Positions 35,523 to 43,374 of a DNA stretch of 43,374 nt are shown piece by piece. Below the pieces are notes generated by a model. It was not told the origin of the DNA and searched no databases. It saw only the letters and a list, made by a program, of their open reading frames with translations. Every line of letters begins with the position of its first letter. Positions within the stretch are counted from its first letter, which is position 1. Origin of the DNA: Prevotellaceae bacterium (GTDB taxonomy: Bacteria; Bacteroidota; Bacteroidia; Bacteroidales; UBA932). Where the stretch lies: positions 1 to 43,374 of the forward strand of contig JAIRSZ010000065.1 in the NCBI GenBank assembly GCA_031255195.1. Direction: 5' to 3'. A program made the translations under genes and the position numbers.

Positions 35523-36278
35523 CTACACGCTATTCGGAAATTTTTCCTTCAACTTCTCCAAGTCTTCCGGCGTGTCGACAGCCCACGTTTCCATGTCGGT
35601 TACTGCGACCTTGATGCGGTAGCCGTTTTCGAGCCAGCGCAGCTGCTCCAGCCCTTCGGCGAGCTCCAGCGAGCTTTGCGGCAGCCGACAGATGCGCTGT
35701 AGCGTATCTGTGCGGTAGGCGTAGAGGCCAACGTGCTTGTAGAAGGGGTAGCTCGTCGGCCACTGCGCCTGCGCAGCGTTGCGGACGTAAGGGATGACCG
35801 AGCGGCTAAAGTAGAGCGCGTAGCCGCCTGCATCAACCACCACCTTGGGGCTGTTGGGGGAAAATATATCCTCGTCCTTGCCGAAAGGTTTCACCAGCGT
35901 AGCCAGCTGCACGTCGTTGTCGACAAAGCATCCCTTGAGCTGCTCCAGCTGCGCGGGGGCAATGAAAGGCTCGTCGCCCTGCACGTTGACAACCACGTCG
36001 AACTTTTGACCGAACGCCGCCTCGACCTTCAAAACCGCTTCGGCGCAGCGGTCAGTGCCGCTCCGGTGGGAGGAAGAGGTCATGATGACCTTGCCTCCAA
36101 GCGACACTACAGCGTTGGCAATGCGCTCGTCGTCGGTAGCGACAAAAACGTTATCAAACGCCCGCAGCACCTGCTCGTACACGCGCCATATCATGGGCTT
36201 CCCGCCGATGTCGGCAAGGGGTTTACCCGGAAATCGGGTGGAGGCGTATCGTGCCGGTATAATGCCTACAAAATTCAC
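35523..36278 (-). CDS. kdsB: CMP-Kdo synthetase KdsB
   Basis: 251 residues, normal length. It activates Kdo with CTP (3-deoxy-manno-octulosonate cytidylyltransferase) for the inner core of lipopolysaccharide. MNFVGIIPARYASTRFPGKP is the signature nucleotide-binding start, with Arg10 and Lys19-type contacts. MTSSSHRSGTDRCAEA and VVNVQGDEPFI (metal-binding Asp) follow, with GLYAYRTDTL and MDTPEDLE-like VDTPEDLEKLKE at the end. It starts 12 bp after the coiled-coil gene, so the two are co-transcribed. It shows the cell has an LPS-type outer membrane. Confidence 0.95.
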   Translation of the reverse strand: MNFVGIIPARYASTRFPGKPLADIGGKPMIWRVYEQVLRAFDNVFVATDDERIANAVVSLGGKVIMTSSSHRSGTDRCAEAVLKVEAAFGQKFDVVVNVQGDEPFIAPAQLEQLKGCFVDNDVQLATLVKPFGKDEDIFSPNSPKVVVDAGGYALYFSRSVIPYVRNAAQAQWPTSYPFYKHVGLYAYRTDTLQRICRLPQSSLELAEGLEQLRWLENGYRIKVAVTDMETWAVDTPEDLEKLKEKFPNSV

Positions 36279-36290
36279 TTGCCGCCGGAT

Positions 36291-37154
36291 TTAGTTGTTT
36301 TTCTTTTTTTTAGCCTTGGCTGCTTCGCGCTTGGCTGCCTCCTTTTCTTTTTTCTTTTGCAGGGCTGCCTTTTCCTTTTCCCGCTTTTCGGCCTCCTTCG
36401 CCTTTACCTTTTCCCTCTCCTGAGCGTGTTTTGTTTTTTCGGCTTCTTTCTTAGCCAAAGCATCTTCCTTCTGCTGCTGCTTTTTCAGCTCGTCTGCCTC
36501 CTTTTGCTTTTGCCTGGCGGCTTCGTCCTCCTCCTTCTTCTTTTGCGACTGCAAGGCTTCGCGATCCTTGGTTTTCTCGGCGCCTTCGATGGCGCTAATT
36601 TCTTTGTCTATGGCTTTGAGGGCTGTCATTGCCTCCTTCAGCGCCTTGTCTGCCAGCTTCAGCTTTTCCGTGCCGCGCATTTCATACTTTTCGGCTTCTT
36701 TCAGCTTTCGCCGAATTTCCGCATCCCTTGCCTGAAGGATTTTCAGCTCGGCGTTGTACTCTTTGCGGATTTCGTTTCTTTTCGTCATTCCCGCCTTGCG
36801 CTCCTGCGGGTCTTCAGATTTGATTTGCTTCTCGATGGCGGGCACATCCACGCCAAACACGCGCTTTTCCAGCTGGTCTTTATCGTCGAACAGCTTGTCC
36901 AGCTCGTTTTTCCCCTCCTGATTCAGGCGAGCGCCCTCTACAAGGAGGCTATCGGCCGCCCTTCTGTCGGCCTCTGCCTTGTCAACGCGCACCTGAGTTG
37001 CGCTGCGCCGCTCAATGAGTTTGGCCAGCTTTGGATTTTTTTCGCCGTCTTCTCCCTGCGCGTAGAGCGCTACAGGCGCGGCGGTCAGCAGGGTTGCGCA
37101 GAGCAAAACTTCTTTGCGCAGCCGCCTGCACAACAAATTCTCCTTTACAATCAT
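36291..37154 (-). CDS. Secreted Lys/Glu-rich coiled-coil protein
   Basis: 287 residues from ATG 37154 (MIVKENLL); ATG 37175 is an alternative. Signal peptide VLLCATLLTAAPVALYAQ, then a long uninterrupted charged helix region. From ~residue 195 to the end it is almost wholly Lys, Glu, Ala and Gln (KKEEDEAARQKQKEADELKK style) and stops in KAKKKKNN. Likely periplasmic and rod-shaped; it may span or stiffen the envelope or bind peptidoglycan, but nothing shows this. It precedes kdsB by 12 bp. I do not recognise a named family; low-complexity hits in a search would be misleading. Confidence 0.75.
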   Translation of the reverse strand: MIVKENLLCRRLRKEVLLCATLLTAAPVALYAQGEDGEKNPKLAKLIERRSATQVRVDKAEADRRAADSLLVEGARLNQEGKNELDKLFDDKDQLEKRVFGVDVPAIEKQIKSEDPQERKAGMTKRNEIRKEYNAELKILQARDAEIRRKLKEAEKYEMRGTEKLKLADKALKEAMTALKAIDKEISAIEGAEKTKDREALQSQKKKEEDEAARQKQKEADELKKQQQKEDALAKKEAEKTKHAQEREKVKAKEAEKREKEKAALQKKKEKEAAKREAAKAKKKKNN

Positions 37155-39456
<2,302 letters not shown>

Positions 39457-39538
39457 TTCGGAGTTGAACTTTGCCGCAAAAACGTAAAAATAGCAAAGCG
39501 GGAAATTAAATCGTTGAAATCGTTGAAAACAGTTGAGC

Positions 39539-39781
39539 ATGAAAGTACACATACAAATAGTTTCGCCCAAGGGCACGCTGTACGAGGGCGACCCGCTTTA
39601 CGCCGTTTTTCCGGGGAAGGAAGGCGAGTTTGCCGTGTACCCTGACCACGCCTCCATCATATCTTCGCTGAAAAGCGGAGTGGTGCGATGTATAGTTGAC
39701 GAAAAAAACGAGGAGACAATTGAGGTCAACGGTGGATTTATGGCGGTGGACAAGAATGTAATAACGGTGTGCATAGAGTAG
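39539..39781 (+). CDS. atpC: F-type ATP synthase subunit epsilon, short form
   Basis: 80 residues from ATG 39539 (MKVHIQIVSPKGTLYEGDPL). It contains only the N-terminal beta-sandwich (VFPGKEGEFAVYPDHASIIS, then VEGG-like EVNGGFMAVDKN) and lacks the C-terminal helical pair of the ~135-residue epsilon. The short form is usual in Bacteroidota and should still link gamma to the c-ring. The helix that inhibits ATP hydrolysis in other bacteria is therefore missing. It follows atpD by 82 bp and precedes the AtpI-like gene by 7 bp. Confidence 0.93.
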   Translation: MKVHIQIVSPKGTLYEGDPLYAVFPGKEGEFAVYPDHASIISSLKSGVVRCIVDEKNEETIEVNGGFMAVDKNVITVCIE

Positions 39782-39788
39782 TGGTGCG

Positions 39789-40199
39789 ATGAAAATTTTT
39801 CTTTCGGACAGCGCAAGCGGCAAGGCGGCAGAAGTGTTGATGGGCGTTACCATTGTGGGCTACTTCCTGCTATACATGCTGCTGCCGCAGCTCAAGCTTG
39901 ATATAGCTGTACCGGCGTTGTTTGTGCTGTTTGTAGCTATTTTCAGGTGGCTGATGGCGCGATGGGAAAATAAGCTGCTTACCGGCAAGAAAACAATTCT
40001 GCACGCGTTCAACTATTTTCTTGCGTGGAAGCTGGCAAAAATGCTTGTGAGCGTCGTGCTCATAGTGTGCTACATGAAGTTTTTTGGCGGACGTTTAATG
40101 GTGTTCCTTATTTCTTTTGCTCTGCTTTACGTGGAGTTTATGTGGATGGAAACCGTGGCGTGGCGCGGCGTAGAGCGCAGGATGCGGCAGAAAAGTTGA
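39789..40199 (+). CDS. AtpI-like assembly protein of the ATP synthase operon
   Basis: 136 residues with four membrane helices: VLMGVTIVGYFLLYMLL, IAVPALFVLFVAIFRWLM, KLAKMLVSVVLIVCYMKF and LMVFLISFALLYVEFMWM. Its place between atpC and atpB and its topology match the small membrane protein found there in Bacteroidota, taken as the counterpart of AtpI, which helps assemble the c-ring. Sequence similarity to AtpI is weak by eye. The ATG lies 7 bp after the atpC stop, so translation is probably coupled. Confidence 0.75.
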   Translation: MKIFLSDSASGKAAEVLMGVTIVGYFLLYMLLPQLKLDIAVPALFVLFVAIFRWLMARWENKLLTGKKTILHAFNYFLAWKLAKMLVSVVLIVCYMKFFGGRLMVFLISFALLYVEFMWMETVAWRGVERRMRQKS

Positions 40200-40260
40200 G
40201 AGGCGCAGCGGATGCGGCTTTGAATTTGAAAAAAAATATAGTGACAAAAACGGTAGGGCA

Positions 40261-40422
40261 ATGGGAAAAAAATTGGCATTTGTGGCAAGCGTGCTGACGA
40301 CAGTAGCATTTGCCACTGCATTTTTCTCCTGCGGCAAAGGCGAGCCGGTTGATCCAAATGCTCTTGTGCCCGACCCGAAAGGAGCTGTAACGGCTAATAT
40401 TTCAGAGGAAGTGGAATCATAG
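40261..40422 (+). CDS. Small predicted lipoprotein inside the atp operon
   Basis: 53 residues, ATG 40261 to TAG 40420-40422, absent from the ORF track. MGKKLAFVASVLTTVAFATA is a signal peptide, FFSC a relaxed lipobox, and the mature part is a 30-residue acidic, Pro-rich tail (GKGEPVDPNALVPDPKGAVT). It lies between the AtpI-like gene (61-bp gap) and atpB (~70-bp gap), same strand. Bacteroidota operons sometimes carry small hypothetical genes here. A role in ATP synthase assembly is possible only by position. Alternative: chance ORF, though base 1-2-3 pattern and signal layout argue for a gene. Confidence 0.6.
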   Translation: MGKKLAFVASVLTTVAFATAFFSCGKGEPVDPNALVPDPKGAVTANISEEVES

Positions 40423-40492
40423 GAGCACGGGTAAAATATCAGTATCCGTTTTAATGAAAGCGGTGAATTGTTTTAAATGGGTAAACAGCGAA

Positions 40493-41590
40493 ATGATGAA
40501 TATCGGTAAATATACTACTTGGTTGTGCATTGCAGCGGCTGCGCTGCTTATGCCGCTGTGCGCATCGGCGGCGGAGAACCACGACGGCAAGAGCGAGGAA
40601 AAAGAGCTGGCAATAGACGACATCATTACGGAGCACGTTTTCGATAGCTACTGGTGGCATATCACCACCTACAAGGAGCATCACATTTCCATATACCTGC
40701 CCATTATTGTGCGCTCCGAAAGCGGAAGCTGGCATGTTTTTTCGTCGAAGCATCTGGCGCACGGCGAGACCTACAGGGGTTTTCGCATAGCGGAAAAGGG
40801 AGAGGATCACGAGGGCAAAGTAGTGGCAACAGGCGAGTCAGGCGAGGCGTACCGCCCGTGGGACATTTCGCTCACCAAAAATGCGCTCGCGCTGACCATC
40901 AACTCCGTCATCATGCTTACGATATTTTTGATCGCAGCACGCTGGTACAGGCGTCGCCCGAAAAATTCTACGCCCAACAAGTTTGTGTGCGCCATAGAAA
41001 TGCTCGTCATGGATGTGGAGGAGGAAATAGTGCACGCCAGCATTGGTAAGGACTACAAGCGATATTCGCCCTACCTGCTCACGGCGTTCTTCTTCATTCT
41101 CATCAACAATGTGATGGGAATAATTCCCTTTTTCCCGGGAGGCGCTAACACCACGGGCAACATTGCCGTTACCTTTGTGCTGGCGGCTTGCACCCTGATA
41201 GCGGTAAACGTATTTGGCAACCGCGAGTATTGGCGGGAAGTTTTTTGGCCGGACGTTCCGGTATGGCTCAAAGTACCCATCCCCATCATTCCGCTGATAG
41301 AGCTGTTTGGGGTAATATCAAAGCCGTTTGCGCTGATGATACGTTTGCTGGCCAACATTTTTGCCGGGCACACTGTCATACTTGCGTTTACGCTTTTGGT
41401 GTTCATCACCGCAAAGATGGGGGCAGGCATCACCGCAGGAATGACGGTCTTTTCCGTTGTGCTGTCAATAGTTATGCTGTGCCTTGAGTTTTTGGTGGCC
41501 TACATTCAGGCCTACGTGTTTACCCTGCTCTCGGCGGTATTTATAGGGCTTTCGCGCCCCGAACACCACGCGGCGCATAAGAAACAGTAA
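40493..41590 (+). CDS. atpB: F-type ATP synthase subunit a
   Basis: 365 residues from ATG 40493 (MMNIGKY). Unlike the ~270-residue enterobacterial form, it begins with a signal peptide (CIAAAALLMPLCASA) and a ~110-residue periplasmic part, as is usual in Bacteroidota. Five to six membrane helices follow. The conserved KPFALMIRLLANIFAGHTV carries the essential arginine of the proton half-channels, and EFLVAYIQAYVFTLLSAVFI is the last helix. Forms the stator of Fo with subunits b and c. ATG 40454 would add 13 residues before the signal peptide. Confidence 0.95.
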   Translation: MMNIGKYTTWLCIAAAALLMPLCASAAENHDGKSEEKELAIDDIITEHVFDSYWWHITTYKEHHISIYLPIIVRSESGSWHVFSSKHLAHGETYRGFRIAEKGEDHEGKVVATGESGEAYRPWDISLTKNALALTINSVIMLTIFLIAARWYRRRPKNSTPNKFVCAIEMLVMDVEEEIVHASIGKDYKRYSPYLLTAFFFILINNVMGIIPFFPGGANTTGNIAVTFVLAACTLIAVNVFGNREYWREVFWPDVPVWLKVPIPIIPLIELFGVISKPFALMIRLLANIFAGHTVILAFTLLVFITAKMGAGITAGMTVFSVVLSIVMLCLEFLVAYIQAYVFTLLSAVFIGLSRPEHHAAHKKQ

Positions 41591-41657
41591 TGCAAAAGAG
41601 TAATACAGAAGTAATAATATTCATAATCCATTATAAATCACTAAAAACCAAAAAATT

Positions 41658-41909
41658 ATGTCACCACTATTAGCTACGCTGCTGCAAATAACAAACCTTC
41701 CGCAGGCATTTGCAGCTATTGGAGCAAGCATTGCCGTAATCGGCGCAGGTATTGGAATCGGAAAAATCGGAGCATCGGCCATGGAAGCTATGGCTCGCCA
41801 GCCGGAAGCTTCGGGAACAATCCGCATGTCCATGATCATCATGGCCGCCTTTGTTGAGGGCGTTGCGCTGTTTGCCATCGTGCTCTGCTTCCTGGTACTG
41901 TACTCTTAA
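41658..41909 (+). CDS. atpE: F-type ATP synthase subunit c
   Basis: 83 residues, two membrane helices joined by a polar loop (MARQPEASGTIR). Helix 1 has the Gly/Ala packing motif GAGIGIG; helix 2 carries the ion-binding glutamate in AAFVEGVALF. The residue after the Glu is Gly, not Ser, and the Gln/Ser set of sodium-binding rings is absent, so protons are the likely ion. It lies 67 bp after atpB and 12 bp before atpF. Confidence 0.95.
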   Translation: MSPLLATLLQITNLPQAFAAIGASIAVIGAGIGIGKIGASAMEAMARQPEASGTIRMSMIIMAAFVEGVALFAIVLCFLVLYS

Positions 41910-41921
41910 ACCGGCGCTGCT

Positions 41922-42440
41922 ATGTCATTGCTTACACCAGACTTCGGACTTTTGTTTTGGATGGCCTTCAACTTCCTGATAGTTTTCGGGATTTTGGCAA
42001 AGTTTGGCTTTCCTGTTATCACGCGCATGGTTGGCGAGCGGCGCGACCATATCAGCAAATCGCTCCAGGCGGCGGAGGAAGCAACAAAAAAGCTGGAGAA
42101 CGTAAGGCAGGAGTCGCTGGCAATGCTCGACGAGACTCGCGTACAGCAAGCCGAGATTATCAAAAAGGCCATTGCCGACGGCGAGCAAATCGTTCGGAAC
42201 GCCCAGCAAAAGGCCACCGAAGAAACAGAGAAGCAGCTCGAAGCTGCCCGCCGGAGCATTGAGATGCAAAAGGAGAGGGCGTTGAGCGAAATCAACGCTC
42301 AGGTGGCTTTGCTTTCGCTGGACATTGCGGAGAAAATCCTCCGCCGCCAGCTCGACGACCGCGAGCAGCAGGAATCATTTGCCCTGCAAATGGTGGAGGA
42401 AACGGAAAGCATACGCAGAAAGCGAAGCCATAAGCGTTAA
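41922..42440 (+). CDS. atpF: F-type ATP synthase subunit b
   Basis: 172 residues. One N-terminal membrane helix (GLLFWMAFNFLIVFGILAKF), then a long charged helix (~30-165) typical of the peripheral stalk that holds F1 still against Fo. The end, EETESIRRKRSHKR, is more basic than usual. A 276-bp gap with a hairpin follows before atpH, unusual for an operon in which genes elsewhere are 7-82 bp apart. Confidence 0.93.
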   Translation: MSLLTPDFGLLFWMAFNFLIVFGILAKFGFPVITRMVGERRDHISKSLQAAEEATKKLENVRQESLAMLDETRVQQAEIIKKAIADGEQIVRNAQQKATEETEKQLEAARRSIEMQKERALSEINAQVALLSLDIAEKILRRQLDDREQQESFALQMVEETESIRRKRSHKR

Positions 42441-42716
42441 ACTCAGCAAGCATGGGGGCGCAACGGAAAATATCCGTGTTCGCGACGCCCATTGGCGCAT
42501 GTTGTTTTTTATCGTGCATGAGCTTGCAGATACATGCTATTTTGCTTTAATTTAGGTGTTTAACTTCCTGAAGCAAGTTTCAGGAAGTTACATCCTCTGA
42601 GGAAAAGTTACGGATTTGGGCATACGCAAAATTCATGCCGGAGACGGTAAAAAATCTGTTGGGCATCTGCACGCGCAACGGAGGTCATTCGTCCCCAAAG
42701 AAGTATGTAAACTATT
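42441..42716 (+). other. Long gap between atpF and atpH
   Basis: No gene is seen; the longest ATG frame is 32 codons (MGAQRKISVF...). Position 42561-42590 is a perfect 12-bp stem with a 6-nt loop. No consensus promoter is visible. Confidence 0.6.
42561..42590. repeat. Perfect 12-bp stem-loop inside the atp operon
   Basis: TAACTTCCTGAA - GCAAGT - TTCAGGAAGTTA. Without a T run it is more likely an RNA-stability or processing element than an intrinsic terminator. Confidence 0.85.
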
Positions 42717-43253
42717 ATGAACAACGGACTTATATCGAAACGCTACGCAAAGGCGCTGCTGGAATTTGCAACGGCGCATGGCGAGGATAAAAGCGTGTAC
42801 GAGAGCATGAAAACGCTCTCGGAAAGCATAGCCGCCACGCCACGCCTGCGCGAAACGCTGCAAAGCCCCGTAGTGCCGGTTGGCGATAAGGAGGCGCTGC
42901 TATGCAGCGTTGTCGGCGCAGGGGCGGGAGAGTGCTACCGGCGATTTGTGCGGCTAACGCTCGAAAACCGGCGTGAAGGCCTGCTGCAAAACATTGCGCT
43001 CGGCTACCTCGCGCTTTACCGCCGCGTGCACCGAATTGGACGAATCTCCATTGTTTCGGCCACACCTCTGTCCGACTCTTTAATCGGCAGGATAAGGTAC
43101 GGCGTGGAGAGGCGCACGCGCGGCACGGTGGAGCTTGACCTGCGCGTTGACGCAAGCTTGGGCGGCGGATTTATTTTTCAAATGGACGATTTCCGTGTGG
43201 ATACCTCTGTGGCAGGGCAGCTCGAAAAGGTGCGAAAGCAGCTGGCAATGTAG
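42717..43253 (+). CDS. atpH: F-type ATP synthase subunit delta
   Basis: 178 residues. GLISKRYAKALLEFATAHGE is the classic start, and the N-terminal six-helix bundle follows; the C-terminal part contains GRISIVSATPLSDSLIGRIR and VDASLGGGFIFQMDDFRVDT, which match the family's closing segment (V-D-x-S-L-x-G-G-F-x-x-x). It links subunit b to the top of F1. The genes atpA and atpG normally follow; the frame after it is different (see next entry). Confidence 0.93.
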   Translation: MNNGLISKRYAKALLEFATAHGEDKSVYESMKTLSESIAATPRLRETLQSPVVPVGDKEALLCSVVGAGAGECYRRFVRLTLENRREGLLQNIALGYLALYRRVHRIGRISIVSATPLSDSLIGRIRYGVERRTRGTVELDLRVDASLGGGFIFQMDDFRVDTSVAGQLEKVRKQLAM

Positions 43254-43293
43254 TCCGGCATGAGGTTTGAAAAGGATTTGAAGGCAAGAGAGC

Positions 43294-43374
43294 ATGGACA
43301 TACTACGAAACATTAAGACTACGTATGAAAGCTATCAGTCATTAATATCTTTTTACCAGAGGAATAGCGATAAA
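43294..43374 (+). CDS. Start of an unidentified gene (cut by window edge)
   Basis: An open frame from ATG 43294 to the window end reads MDILRNIKTTYESYQSLISF, then YQRNSDK. It does not resemble the start of AtpA, which is expected here in Bacteroidota operons. With 27 codons, chance cannot be excluded. It could be a short inserted gene before atpA or a sign that the operon is split. Confidence 0.35.
   Translation, partial: MDILRNIKTTYESYQSLISFYQRNSDK

Overview
The window looks like a chromosomal segment of a Bacteroidota bacterium, most likely of the order Bacteroidales. Support comes from the gene content: lipoproteins with Cys-Lys-Asp-rich surface-export tails, PorT-type outer-membrane barrels, a GldE/CorC-type protein, a LigA/DUF6913-like/DapA cluster, and an ATP synthase operon that starts with atpD-atpC. 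It also comes from the promoters. Seven start regions carry TTG-N19/20/21-TAnnTTTG, the form used by the Bacteroidota primary sigma factor, in place of Shine-Dalgarno-led starts. I cannot name a genus.

Layout. 1-4.3 kb: an HU-type gene cut by the window edge, a small surface lipoprotein, and a two-gene unit of a 711-residue caspase-fold lipoprotein plus an outer-membrane barrel. This part is visibly poorer in GC and is separated from the rest by a gene-poor 0.7 kb stretch with a 71-bp (GT)n microsatellite. 4.3-9.6 kb: the leftward operon ligA - DUF6913-like - dapA - TPR protein. 9.7-11.1 kb: the rightward operon DUF6249-like membrane protein - ECF sigma factor - DUF5056-like membrane protein. 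11.1-14.8 kb: an HhH/outer-membrane protein, a PorQ/PorV-like protein, and ssb. 15.1-18.2 kb: a lone, AT-rich Type IIG restriction-modification enzyme flanked by short direct repeats. 18.4-24.6 kb: an outer-membrane barrel, a Skp/OmpH-like chaperone, rbfA, a LolC/E-like permease, sufS, trxA, a HIT protein and greA. 24.9-28.8 kb: a lolD-like gene fragment, another barrel, an intact lolD-like ATPase, and a purL that stops after its first half. 29-36.3 kb: a PpiD/SurA-like foldase, a NatAB-like ABC exporter, a GldE/CorC-like protein and kdsB. 36.3-37.2 kb: a secreted coiled-coil protein. 37.8 kb to the end: the F-type ATP synthase operon atpD-atpC-atpI-like-small lipoprotein-atpB-atpE-atpF-(276 bp gap)-atpH. 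The reading frame after atpH does not look like atpA.

How it fits together. Much of the segment serves the cell envelope: LolD/LolC lipoprotein release, Skp and PpiD chaperones, KdsB for LPS Kdo, several barrels and surface lipoproteins. The rest is housekeeping: replication and repair (LigA, SSB, HU), lysine/peptidoglycan precursor synthesis (DapA), Fe-S supply (SufS), ribosome maturation (RbfA), transcript cleavage (GreA), redox (TrxA) and energy (ATP synthase).

The most unusual signals are (i) partial direct duplications that flank accessory genes at three places, (ii) a PurL lacking its second half next to a perfect 26-bp inverted repeat, (iii) the caspase-fold lipoprotein unit beside a giant dinucleotide repeat, (iv) a small unlisted lipoprotein gene inside the atp operon and a hairpin-bearing gap before atpH, and (v) an SSB without the usual acidic tip. 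All calls come from reading the sequence; no database search was run.
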